A DNA stretch of 64,000 nucleotides from Isoetes taiwanensis (lineage: Eukaryota > Streptophyta > Lycopodiopsida > Isoetales > Isoetaceae), in assembly GCA_021234155.1 (NCBI GenBank), contig JAJEKV010000028.1:1919199-1983198 (forward strand). Direction: 5' to 3'. Below the pieces are notes generated by a model. That model saw only the letters and a list, made by a program, of their open reading frames with translations, had not been told where the DNA came from and did not search any database. This document shows, in pieces, positions 48,911 to 60,185 of this stretch; the first letter of the stretch is position 1; each line of letters begins with the position of its first letter. The position numbers were made by a program, and so were the translations under genes.

Positions 48911-49371
48911 ATTATAAGAATAGAATAGAATAGAATAGTTTTTTTAACGTCCACGGAGACCAATAGGTCATGGGACCCATACAATGGGCTAGTACAATCA
49001 TTATTACTAGGATTAAAAAACCCCTGCCTCGAAAGGTTTTCAAGGGAAAAACCTTTGCAGTAATGATGATACTAGACAAGTGGAGATAATAACTACTGAG
49101 GGCTCAGTAATTGCAGACGTTTATCTAGAACCTCAAGTATGTATAATGCCAAGTCATGCACAGATGGTGCTCTGAGAAGTTGTGGAAGCGTGGAATGGAA
49201 TGCTAAGGTCAAAAAATGATTCCGGACTATCTCAAAAGCAGGGCAACTCAGAAGAGTATGGCTTTCATCTTCAAATGCAATGTTTTGGTGATGACAGTCT
49301 GTAATAATAAAAAGGAGATTTGAGTGGTTTAGCAATTTGGAAAAACTATCAATGACGTGTGGAAAGCTCAA
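48911..49371 (-). mobile_element. LINE 3' fragment with (TATTC)n tail
   Basis: In sense direction it contains a C-terminal ORF2 piece (49371-49093: AFEDESHTLLSCPAFEIVR, a zinc-finger-like block; then LLRAPSVHDLALYILEVLDK). The 3' hairpin GACC-TATT-GGTC and terminus CGTGGACGTTAAAAAA follow, then a (TATTC)n tail (plus-strand gaatagaatagaatag, 48916-48938). It is severely 5' truncated. Confidence 0.78.
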
Positions 49372-49440
49372 ATTTGCTCGGTGTTCTTATATTTGCAGAG
49401 AAACCAAAGATCGGCCTTCTTAAAATGCAATCGCATACTG

Positions 49441-49528
49441 TGCGCTCAAGCATTTGCTCAAGCATTTCAGGCAATGTTGGAAAATGCGCTCAAGCATTTG
49501 CTCAAGCATTTCAGGCAATGTTAGAAAA
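49441..49528. repeat. 44-bp tandem duplication
   Basis: The 44-base unit starting tgcgctcaagcatttgctca is present twice in a row (49441 and 49485) with one difference. Each unit itself contains ctcaagcattt twice. Confidence 0.9.
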
Positions 49529-50004
49529 TGACCTTTATTACCATGTTAAGAGATATTTCGAGAAATATGGAAACATCAATACACTGTGCATGTTATTGTT
49601 TGCCTTAGCATTTATGTTGGCATATTGAATTCAACCTTTCCATCAAAAGGAAACAATATTCGTATTGTCCAATGATGAAATTTTTTAATTTGGAATGAAT
49701 TTACAAATAGGATGTATGTGATTATGTGATAGTTGTGATGAGTTTCCAATTAGTATTTTGACGAAGCAAACCAACCCAAAACAACCAATGGTCTCTTAAC
49801 AGATTTGCTTCTCAAATGGTCCATTTTGATTTCAAAATAAACCAACCGCCCAATCTATGTCTAAAAGCAACCTCTCTTTCCTACATAATCTAGCTTGATT
49901 TGAAAAACAAAGGAACTACAAGAATAAGGCTATAAACATCATATATGAAAAAAAAAAAGTTCTTCATTTGCACAAATTTGACTCTACACAGGGCTTCGCC
50001 AGCG
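49529..50004. other. Intergenic
   Basis: AT-rich sequence with no recognised feature. It borders the more GC-rich ORF at 50005-50765. Confidence 0.4.
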
Positions 50005-50765
50005 CTAAATACTTGTATTACTATAAGCCATATCCTTTTTGTGAACTGAGGGATCCGGGGAGGTGGCAGCATGCTCCAAAAAGAGATCAAGGCCGTAGGC
50101 AGCATGAGTGGGCGTCTGCCAACCGCGCTCATTGGGGATGAAGATCCAATTTTCAGTGTGCTCCAAAGTAGCACTATTCTCCCAATTAGAACGGCGAACA
50201 AAACGCGGATCCCATCTAAGATCGGTGGAGACCTGAGGAGGTGTCCACCCAGCGTGGCCGTCCAGGAACTTAGTCCAAAAGGGAAGACGCCAATTCGAGG
50301 TGAGATACCGGGGGCGTGCTGGTGCACCCAATGAAGCATACTGAGATGGAGCCATTCCCGTGGGCGTGGGCTGCTGGGCCTGCTCCCTGGATTCACGAAC
50401 AAGATCAGCATCAAGAGCACGGCACCACTGGTCCCAATCGGAATCTGAGAGCATGGTATAGACTGGAGGATTGACCCAACCCGTGGGGATAGTCTTGCTG
50501 TCCAGAAGGGCACGCAGTTGGTTGTAGCCACCCAGGTGCTGCATATAAATTTGTGCAAACGGAAGATCCTCAGGATGGGCTAAATTTTTCCGCACCTGTT
50601 CCAGCGTCTCTGCTTGCCACAGAGGAAGATGATGAGCAAGTTCAGGCATGTACTCAGTGCGTAGAGTGTTGTACCGATCAGGATCCTGTAAATACAAATT
50701 GTTTTCCAATAACAACCAGTGAGCATGAGGATTGCCTTGAAAAATTCGATGGGCCTAATCGCGGA
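50005..50765 (-). CDS. Intact tryptophan-rich ORF of unknown family
   Basis: The frame is open from about 50765 down to the stop at 50005, including codons before the first listed Met at 50715 (FQGNPHAHWLLLENNLYL). It gives about 250 residues with many Trp, Pro and Asp. Visible blocks are LAHHLPLWQAETLEQVRKNL, DSDWDQWCRALDADLVRESR, RYLTSNWRLPFWTKFLDGH, STDLRWDPRFVRRSNWEN and ENWIFIPNERGW. No catalytic motif is evident. GC content and codon use look higher than in the flanks. It may be the last part of a transposon or virus-like gene, or an exon of a host gene. I do not recognise it. Confidence 0.45.
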
Positions 50766-51310
50766 ATTTATCATGTGTATCAGCTAGATATATTGCAGGT
50801 TATTCAAAGCCATAGCACTATCTTATTGTGTCAGAATTTACATACTATCTTATTGTGTCAGAATTTACATGTTCGCTCATTCTCTGCTTACCACTTTCCA
50901 GAAGGAATTTCTTCCATTATTACTTGAAGCTGAATGACAGGAGGGTGGCAAAAGCAATATCAATGTATGTTGCTTTCTCTGTGCCTAATACTCTAGCATA
51001 TAAGATTCTACATTTCAGCTATCTTGGTTGGAGGTGGAAAGATGAAATATAAAATATACTATACAAAAATAATGTCAAATATTACTAGGGCCTGTTATAT
51101 GCTACAGGATGATTTGTTTGCAATAGAAGATGGCTTCCAAGAAATGATGTCAATATTAGCAGGACCTATTATATGCTGCAAGCTGATTTGTTTACAACAA
51201 AAGATGGCTTCCAATTCATATCTGATAATTTGCATGACTCAACCAAAATTTATGTTGTGTTCATTTCTAGTCTGGTTTGTTTAACAAAATATACCACTCG
51301 CACATGATTA
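50766..51310. other. Intergenic with small duplications
   Basis: A 26-base phrase (atcttattgtgtcagaattt and on) is repeated at 50818 and 50848. A looser pair with ttatatgctacaggatgatttg occurs near 51094 and 51170. No gene is supported. Confidence 0.45.
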
Positions 51311-51715
51311 TCCTATATTAGCATGTTGTTGTGAAGGAGGTTGCTGGTTGGGAGAGCTTTTCTGAGGACTTGCTATAGGACTAGGTTGCATACTTGTTCA
51401 GGACTAAGGTTGCACCCATCTAGGTTATATTAATGAGGCACAAGAAGTACTTGAAAAAATGGTCGAGAAGGATTGGGTATCATAGAATGTGATTCTTGCA
51501 GGATATGCTGAACATGAATTTCTCCTCAACGCAATTGAGCTCTAAGGAAATGCTTGGTCATGATTTGATTTTCTGAAATGCCACAGTTTATACATATGCC
51601 AGGCATGCATGGAGAACTTAAAATAGCTTAAATTATTTCTCAGCAGATGCCGGAAAGGGATGGGTTCAGATGGGTTTAGATGGACTACCATGGTTGCAGG
51701 CTACGCATTGAAGAA
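51310..51715 (+). pseudogene. Pentatricopeptide repeat (PPR) gene fragment
   Basis: At 51418-51545 the plus strand gives GYINEAQEVLEKMVEKDWVS, a stop, then NVILAGYAEHEFLLNAIEL. At 51647-51712 it gives MPERDGFRW, a frame change, then WTTMVAGYALK. These are the EKDVVSWNxMIAGYAxxG and MPERDVVSWTTMIAGY signatures of PLS-type plant PPR proteins, which act in organelle RNA processing. Stops and a frameshift show it is a relic. No full repeat array remains. Confidence 0.75.
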
Positions 51716-52198
51716 AAAACACTTAAATTGCACAGATGTAAAACTTGACTCTTTATATTGTGCTTAACTTATTGTTTTGAAGAATCAAATTATGTATGTA
51801 TGCCATTCTGACTTGTCTTCTGAAATTGGATTACATGTAAAAGTGTTTCTAAAGTTGTTACATGCATAAGTGTTTCTAAAATTGCTACATGCATATATCC
51901 CATCCTTAGTGCCCGAAGGCTTGTATTAGGGCCCGAAGTGCCCAATTTTTTTTTTAATATAGCAATCAACACACAACTACTATTAACATTATTAACACAA
52001 ACCATTGCATTTAACACATTTAAATTAAAATCCCCCTTAAACCCCATTTGGTTTGGGTGCATATTCACACGGGGGGTTACGTAGGGCAGCGAGAGCCCCA
52101 AAAATATATTTACAACACATGTACAAAATTAACACCATTAAGTACATTCTCTCAAACCTTATAGTATTTTGCAACCTTAATATAAAGTATACAAAAAC
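51716..52198. other. Intergenic, 5' flank of the ParB/methyltransferase-like locus
   Basis: A short duplication (aaagtgtttctaaagttgtta and cataagtgtttctaaaattg) lies at 51838-51890. The minus frame at 51790-52101 reflects this repeat and is not supported as a gene. Confidence 0.4.
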
Positions 52199-55100
52199 TT
52201 GTACATGCATATCCCACAAATGAGGATCGCTATGTACGGTCCGGATCTTGGAATAAAGGGCAAATATGCCCATCCGACAGCTCTCGTAATGATTGCGAGC
52301 AAGCAGAATAAACCACCTAGTGCGAAGAATGTTCTTACAAATGCCAAGGGTTACGGATGGAGTCTCCCATCATACGACTCCCTTTCTCTCTCTGGCATCA
52401 AAGGAAATCGTGATCTGCTGGTTGGCTTTAGCAAATGTAGGAATGGCTTGGCAAATGACAAGAAACCCCCTTCTTGTGCAATTAAGGCCAAGAAGGATAA
52501 CAAGATGCCTCAGCTCATGGACACTAATTGGTTGAGAGCCGTGGCGAAGAAAATGCAAGTGGTTCCCTTGGCCACTCTCGGTGAGCCATCTCATGCCAAG
52601 GAACAAACTCAGGTTCAAAGTGGTAATCCTCCGTCCTCTGTAGTAGAGAATCCCTCTGAACCAAGACTGATTATGCCTCCACCTCAAGCAGAAACTGATA
52701 AGTCCGGGCCTCTGCTTCAAAAATTAAAAAATTTAAGATTAACTTGAGAAAGTTAAATACAGACCCATTTGAAAAACAGTCCACTTCCACCACACCTACA
52801 TCTTCTGATGTTCCCACAGCTTCATCATCTGTTCTTACCTACCCTAGTGCAGTATGCCTATCTCCTGAACTGAAATTTAATCCTGAGGAGGAAAAAAAGT
52901 TGCCAGATCAAACAACTCAAAAATTGGAAGAGTTCAAGATATTTTATCCTATGGGGATCAACTGGTTCACTAAAGTCAGTATTTTTTATTGTGAATCTGC
53001 ACCGGCCAATATGACTCATAGAACTCGGTCCAACGACCATGTCCAGACGTTACTGAAGAGTTTTAAATCTTGCCCTACATAAGTCCTAACGCATACAGAC
53101 GTAGTGCCCTTCGATCCATTTACGAGGTAAGAGATGTTTGTTTTATGATGGCATTTGTGATGTGTTGCATTTAGCTGATCTGTTGACATGTGCAACAGGA
53201 AGAAGGTCACGTGGTCAGTGCCAAAGGACCTAACTGGAAAGACATTCTATGTTACTTCTGGCAATCACAGTATATTTGCTGCTCAATTGCTATGCTTCCA
53301 CATCGGTGATCTTCAACAACGATTAGAATTTGCAAAGGCATATGCAAAGAGGAGAACTCACGTGTTGAATGGGAATCTGACTGACAAAGAGTATATAAAA
53401 TTGTCTATACAATGTAATGACATAATTTCTAACACAGTGTATAAGGAACCCATCGTGGAAAAGGTCCAGCAACTTCGCAACCAACACAAAGCTTATGGAT
53501 GTCCACCTCAAGGGCCAACAGGAACAGCTGTGATATCTGCATGGAAGGTAAGTACTTGTTTTTTGCTTGGCAAGATCGCCATTGCGATCCTTGTGACCTA
53601 TTTATTTTTCAGGATTTTGTTGAGGTGGCAACCACAACATTGAAGGTGAAGGAGCTAAAAAATGAAAAGCAGTTCATATTCATGCAAGAAGAGCTTTGGT
53701 CCAAGTTTATGCAGGTTGTTTCTAAGTGGACGGGCAGGAAACTTGTGGATGATCATGGTGAATTGCCAGATAGGCCCACCAAAGATTTGTTTAGCAAAAC
53801 ATTTTTGCGCTACTTACGTGGTATGTCGAATGCCGAAGTTTCCCAGCTTATGGATGAGATTTTAGAAGGGAAGACATTCTTGAAAGTGCAGTCAGGCTAT
53901 GCCGGTCATTTTGATTGTAAGCAAAGGGCAATCGACATTAGGATACTCACTCTTATGCGCCGAGAAACATTGCCTTATACTAATAGCATTATGGACGATT
54001 GTTATGCCAGTTTTGAAGAGCTTGCAAGCAAGTTTCCAGAGTTTACTGAGCAGCGCCTTCTTGACATCGCAGGGTTTGATTTTGAGTATATCAAAGCTAA
54101 TTACAACAAGGACCATGTGCAGGGGAATCTCCCAGATGTTTTTCTTGAAGTAATCAGGTCTATTCTTAAGCCGGAGAAAGCAAATAAGCTGAAAGAAAAA
54201 AGAAATACCATATATGCACGGAATACCTGTAAAAGCACCAGAACCTCAAAACGCGACAATGTCATTCATTGACATGAGGAGGTACACCACAGTCTGGGAT
54301 GTAAAGAAATATCTGAACATCTTCAACAGGATTGCTAGCATGACAATTGCCAAGATCTATCACATTGTCATATTTTTGAGATCAGGTCAACTTCCTAATT
54401 GCTTGTATAGCCAAAGTCAGGTGCAAGGTAATTCACATGTATCCATTGGTGCTTATGAAGAGCAGGACTGGCTAAGCAAGAAAATGGTCAAGGAGTTCCA
54501 GTACTACATCACGCATATGACCATTAACAAAAGTGAGGCTCACGTGATTCCCTTGCAGCCTAGCTTGGAACTCAGATTGATACAGATGAACACCGCCCCA
54601 AAAAGCACTCCCATTCTAAAACACGAAATTACAGGCAACGAGGAGCAGAATGAAAAATTGAAGAAAAAATACATGATGTATTTCACAGGCAAGCCTAAGT
54701 TTTCTTGGGTGAATATGGACGGTGACTTTGTTTTGAAAAGTCAAGCCAAGACCTCTTATATTTACCACATAGTAATGAACTAGTTTCCATTGAGGGGACA
54801 GTTCTTGATTTTTTTCTCAGCGAGTACAGCCTCCAGGGTGGCCTTGATCCAGGGAAAATGGAGTGTATCCTTCAAAGATGATACTAAAGTATACCATTTC
54901 CTAGAGTCATTTTTTGAGACCTTGGAGAAGATGGTCAGGCCGAGCCCTCATGTGGAGGACGAAAAAGATGTACGGGATGACCAAGTAAATACGTATCAGC
55001 CTGATGTTAATATTACTCAACATATGGATTTGACTAATTTGGATGACATATTGGACAAATTAAATGCCAAAGGCTATGAAAAGAGACTGGCAGAAGCTAG

Positions 55101-55497
55101 GGCCCTCATAGAAGGAATTGAAAAGAAATGCGAAGAGCTCGATCCAAAGCTTGAGAAGCTAGAATTATTAAATCAACAGCTTGATGCAGCATTGCCTCTC
55201 CTCACAGGAAAATCAGCCGAAAAGCGCACTTGCTCGACATTTGAATATGTAGGATTTGATCAGCTCGAGATTGACGACGAGGCAGACGGTAACATCAAAC
55301 GTTTAAAGAAGAATGGTTGTCTTGAATTTAGCCAGTTGCTACAACGTGAATTATTAGGAGGTACAGACAGCATGGAGACCGAATTGTCGTCGGGCTCTGA
55401 ACACATCAGGAAATTGGCTGAGGCAATGGAAGTGGGCATGCCTACTGTTACTGGCTATACAAAAATAGAACTGTCGCAGGCGATAGTCGCAGGCTAG
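52199..55497 (+). pseudogene. ParB-like / N6-N4 DNA methyltransferase-like gene, decaying
   Basis: The coding trace is long, on the plus strand, with two clean GT-AG introns (53127-53198, phase 2; 53548-53612, phase 0). N-terminal part: low-complexity Ser/Pro linker. Middle: THRTRSNDHVQTLLKSF, then FYVTSGNHSIFAAQLL and RRTHVLNGNLTDKEYIKLSI. This is the order of a ParB/sulfiredoxin-fold domain (I.SGxHRxxAA then a variable LTDEEA helix). C-terminal part: FIDMRRYTTVWDV (possible worn DPPY site), IYHIVIFLRSGQL, then PLRGQFLIFFSASTASRVAL, which fits the C-terminal SAM-binding motif I (DxFxGxGTTxxAA) of group beta DNA methyltransferases. A coiled coil (about 55050-55200) ends the protein. Damage: a TAA at 53080, a frameshift in an A-run near 54190-54203, a TAG at 54781, and a frame change near 52730. 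The family assignment is inference from motif order. It could be a lineage-specific family of bacterial origin. Confidence 0.5.
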
Positions 55498-56034
55498 GCA
55501 CATATTACAAGGATACCAAAGCAGCTTGGTGTTGTTCCAGATTCCGTCCATACGATTGTGTTTACCTCTTTTCTTAAATACGATATCCGATTTCTCCATG
55601 GCCTAATAGATACATGTAATTAATTGCTAATGTAAACGATCGGCGTGTAATATATTTTTCAATGTTTCCTAGTATCGTATTTCTATTGATTTACCACAAA
55701 CTTATGCCAATTTAATATGTTTAATTCTTCGACAAATCGCTATGACGATCTGTTCGAGCAATTCAGTTCATATTGTAGAGGTTGAATTATTGGTCCCGCA
55801 TCGCATATATGTCGGCATAATATGGATTCTCGCGTTAAACATTTTATTATTTGGATTTAGCCTTCTTAAACACTGCATCTAGCTAAATTAGATCAATTAA
55901 TTATATTTCTGATGAATACTACAACCTGTTTCGTTGTCGAACGAGAAAACAAAAATTTCTCTAATTAATTAATTCTTGCTTAATTGGGCGGCCAAGATTT
56001 ACTTGCTTCAATTCCACAGTCAAAAGGTTTTAAA
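55498..56034. other. 3' flank of the ParB/methyltransferase-like locus
   Basis: AT-rich with no recognised feature. The transition to purine-rich DNA begins at about 56030. Confidence 0.4.
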
Positions 56035-56211
56035 AGAGGGAGAGGGCAAAGGACAAAGGGGGAAAGGAAAAAAGGGAAGGGGAAAAGGGAAAAGGGAAAA
56101 GAGAGGGGGAAAGAGGAAAAAAAAGGGGCGAAAAGTGGAGGAAAATGGCAAAAGGGAAAACCAAAAGGGGAGAGGGGGATATTGAAAGGATAAATAAGAA
56201 AGGGAATAGGA
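56035..56211 (+). repeat. Polypurine (GGGAAA-type) tract, left part
   Basis: Nearly pure A/G sequence of about 170 bases built from gggaaaa and gaaagg motifs. It ends in a (GGAA)n run (56206-56227) that merges with the tail of the LINE to its right. Confidence 0.85.
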
Positions 56212-57397
56212 AGGAAGGAAGGAAGGAAGTTTATTTTAACGTCCACTGAGGCCAGAGGCCTATGAGACGGTACATGCAGAGAACAGGCAAAAAAGCCAAA
56301 AACCCCAACACCAAAAACAAACAATGTAATCAGACAAAAAGAAACCCTACTACCGGATGAAAAAACCCCACTTGGGAGGAAAAACCCTAACAAGAGGGCT
56401 CTCAAATACCATGCCCCCAAGAGCAAGTCCGACGTCCGGAAATCTGGGCAGGATGTAAGCTCCCAAAAAGCTACCATAGGTGATGCGCGAGTAACTCGAT
56501 GTAGCGGTGTGTCGAGCATCTAAGATCGCAGTGCACTTCTCGGACATGGGCATATGCCCGGCAATCCACTGAGGGCATGGTGCTCATCCTCTATCACTTG
56601 CATCTCACAACACCGACATATCCTCTCCTCCCCGGGATCCTGTGGCCCGCATTCACCCCCCAAATGAATTTTCAATTCTCGAGGTAATGGGAACCCGGCC
56701 CTATGGCAAAGAATAGCTCTCCGCTTTCTTCACGTAATGTGTGCTTTCAAGCACCGATGGGGTCCATGCTCAAGGCCGGGATTAATCTGGAAGCGTGATA
56801 GTGCTCGCCTTGGGCTTTGCAAGAGTAGAGGCATCCCACCGGTGGCAGCATAGCCCGCATCCAATTGCCCATTCTCAAGCGCGATCGAATCTGCCATGCC
56901 ACCATCCGTTGGTAATCCATAGACCACCTCCTAAACCATCCCCATACGATTAGCTCGTGCCATACCCTCTTCAAATTTACCGGGGGCCCTGCGTTAACAA
57001 CACGGCTGTGGAGGCAAGCGATGCTCATCCATCCCATCCACCTTATGGAAGCAAGTAAGATGCTCAAGCACAGATATCGTATCGTCAGAAGGCCGTAACC
57101 CCGCCTCATACAACAAAAATCTGATACACGATGCGGTGTCCTTCACTCCCAAGCTATATGTCAAGAAAGCTTTCTCGCACCCTTTCCAACCTATCCCACG
57201 TGTTTTGCTAACTGGCTGGGCCCCAAACCTCCACCCCATATAGCAAAGACCGCTCGACCAAAGCCCTAAACAGTGTGCTCTCCGCCAAGTCACAAAGATC
57301 TATCCGACAACACGCTGCTTTTGCATCGCATATAAAGCCTTCCAAACAAGACCGGCTCTCCTCTCCACACACTCATCCCACAATGTTAGTAGTGAAA

Positions 57398-58239
57398 TCA
57401 ATTCCCGTGATACTTGAAGTTCGCACCATCTCCACTTCCTATCCCCCTCGTAATATAACTCCTGGATAGGGTGTTGGGACAGATCGCGAGAAGCTTAGTT
57501 TTGTGCAAGTTCACCGCCATTCCCGCTGCCCCACGTAACCCACCGAGGGCATCCAAATGCCGCTGCATACCGCTGGCCGTGGGGGCTAGCAAAGCTACAT
57601 CATCCGCATATAGTAACCGGCTCACGAGGTCGCCTTCGATAATTGCACCCCGGCTCCCCATGGTGCCGCATCCATGTTCCAAGCTATCAATGTACAACCC
57701 AAAAGCGTTGGAGACAACGGGCAGCCCCGCTTAACTCCCATAGTGCTAGCTACCCACCGATCTTCATAAGGCAAGACAAAGATAAATCCCATCATAAAGC
57801 CGGTGCACCCCATTCTCGCAACTCCCCGTGGAACTCGCAATTTTGCAACCTTTGCCACAAAGATGTCTCCGGGGGATCGGTATCATATGCGCCTTAAAAT
57901 CTACAAAGCAAAGAATACAAGTCCTGTCACGCATTCCCGGCTTTGCCTCCATCAACACTCTCAAAGTGAAGATATGGTCGGGCCGGGGAGTGAGCTGGGC
58001 GAAAGCCCCGCCTCGCCAATTGCCCGCGACCCCGCCTCGGCCCACTTAGTGAGTTTCTTCTCCACCACCACCGCCAGAGCTTTGCAAACAGCGAGCTTAC
58101 CATAATCATCCGTAATTGCCGGCATCATCAGATTACCAGCTTTATGCACGGGAACAACCTTACTAACCATCCACTCCCGGGGAGCCCCTCGCCAGAGCAC
58201 GTTAATGATCACCGCCGGGGCCCTACCACGATGGGCCAC
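57398..58239 (-). pseudogene. LINE reverse transcriptase, broken
   Basis: The sense strand gives NVLWRGAPREWMVSKVVPVH (58239 onward), then at 57858-57622 TMGVKRGCPLSPTLLG (RT palm block QGCPLSP), and at 57697-57398 LVSRLLYADDVALLAPTASG (catalytic YADD) and VNLHKTKLLA. Frameshifts between the pieces preclude activity. Confidence 0.88.
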
Positions 58240-58805
58240 CCCATTTCAACAACGGCTCGACCGCGGCCCTGTAGAATCCTTTGCCTTGCCATTCGCGGAT
58301 GCCCGAGACCTGGCTGGACATCCTCCCGCGGAGCTGCAAAGACCTCTCCTACCTGATCCGACCCCCTGCATTAGCTCACGGGGGGTTATATAACTCCCCA
58401 GCGGTGCATCCATTGCTCCACACTTACATTACCAGCCCACCGGCGCTTCAGGTATAACACCTTTACGCCAAAAAGCTTTTGGCTCACCATGAGCATGTCA
58501 AGCAAAGGCCCCGGGTTTTACGCCATGTATCTCCCCTTCTTGGCTTTTAGGAAGAGCTTATAGTCTTGCGGGGCCTGTGGGTCGCGAATCGTGGATCTAT
58601 GACCAAGCGCAAATGGCTCTTTTTAGAGCCTTGCAATCAGCATCAAACCACGGGTTCTCGTGAAAATGCGGGTGTCCCTCCTTGGAGGGCCCCTTCACCG
58701 CAAAGGAAGCCCCAAAGAAATGCAGCGCCCCCACCAGCCATGCACACCGCCTTGCGCGGTGTAGAAGCTATCAAACCCCTGTAACTCCCGCACCAACACG
58801 CAGAT

Positions 58806-59661
58806 TCATACCGGCCCCTCGCCTCGATGGCGTGGGATGTATGGTAACCCTCCACGCCCCCTTGGCGGTGTCTCCACTATTGAGTGCTCCCAATTCAGCG
58901 GACATAAAGCGGGTAGTGATCCGACAAAAGCCTCCTCATCCCCCTGCGGCTTGTGCCAATCGGAGAAGTGTGTAACCATGTCAAGTCTTTGCCACGAGCG
59001 AAAGGTAATCCAACACACTAGCTCCCCATCCATCCCTATATCACTCCCCGCAAGTAACACCCCGAAAGTGTGGCCATCACCGATACCATTACAAATTACC
59101 ATGTCAAAACTCCGGCAGAGCCGGACCACCGCACCGCCAAATGGTCTAGCCACCATATCCCGGAGTGCCATGTATATGCTGAATAGCGGCCGCTCAAAGC
59201 CAAAGCGGATCAGCATTAGCGCCACCTTGAAGGTCACCGACTGCGAATCATACCAGACGAGCATTGAAATCTCCTAGCAAAAACACATGTCCCCGCTGTC
59301 TATAGCGGTCTATGTCATCATACGCTTCCTATATGGCATCTGGACATCTGTGTCTGCATCATGTACCTGGTAGAACTTAGAGCCTGCATGGGGAATGTAG
59401 CAGCTAGCAAGAAACAATGGGACATGACCAGGCTCTAATACCATTACCCACATGTAGCGGTTAAATGCATCAGACTTCAAGTGTGATCTTGCATGCTAAA
59501 GCGCCCCTAAAGTAGCAAGCCACTCCACCGCATCCGTCGCCATGGCGCTCATTAGCAAGTGAGAAATGCCGATATCCTCGAATGTCCGGCAATCGATGCC
59601 CTTCATACTCCCATGTCTCCCCCGCAGGAAGACGCGATGTCCATGTCTGCCGCGATCCCAT
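58806..59661 (-). pseudogene. LINE AP-type endonuclease, broken
   Basis: Two frames carry GGVACYFRGALACKITLEV (59470-59661) and then, after an interruption, ARPFGGAVVRLCRSFDMVIC, DGELVCWIT and DMVTHFSDWHKPQ (58806-59264). These correspond to the GGVxxxV, NGR/GD..TxxS and SDHxP region of APE-type LINE endonucleases. The terminal catalytic His appears as SDW, so the site is degenerate. Confidence 0.75.
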
Positions 59662-60185
59662 TCAAGCCACCGCCCTTACGCCACGGAAGCCCCTACAATT
59701 CCTGTGAAACAATGCGAAGACACTTTCCCTATGCCGATGGACCGGGGTACGTGGACCCGCCTCGAGTGCCCGAGGGCGGGCTTTGTGATTGGAATAACTT
59801 CGGGCAGCCCGCTCACGGGACCCCGATGATGTGCCGCAGCTTGTGGAAGGCCTCAATCCGCCCTCTCCCTGGCCTCGCCCGGCCCGATGCCCCCGGATCA
59901 GCTCGGGCCCCTCGCGACGCAAATTGCTCGGGGAATGCTTTGCCCACAATCTGTCGACGAGGGAGGCACATATACCTTCATCTTGCCATTAACCAAACCA
60001 AAGACCCCTCCAAATTTTGTCGAATCTCTCTTATCTTGACCAACTCTTGGCTTCTTTCCCGTTGTTGCAAAGGGCGGAGATCCGCATCCGTGTATATGGA
60101 CGCACCTTTCAAGCGGCCGAATCGAGTGGCAACAACAAAGATTTTGCCTCCCAATCCAAGATCAGAAACTTAACTAGCCGAGGTC

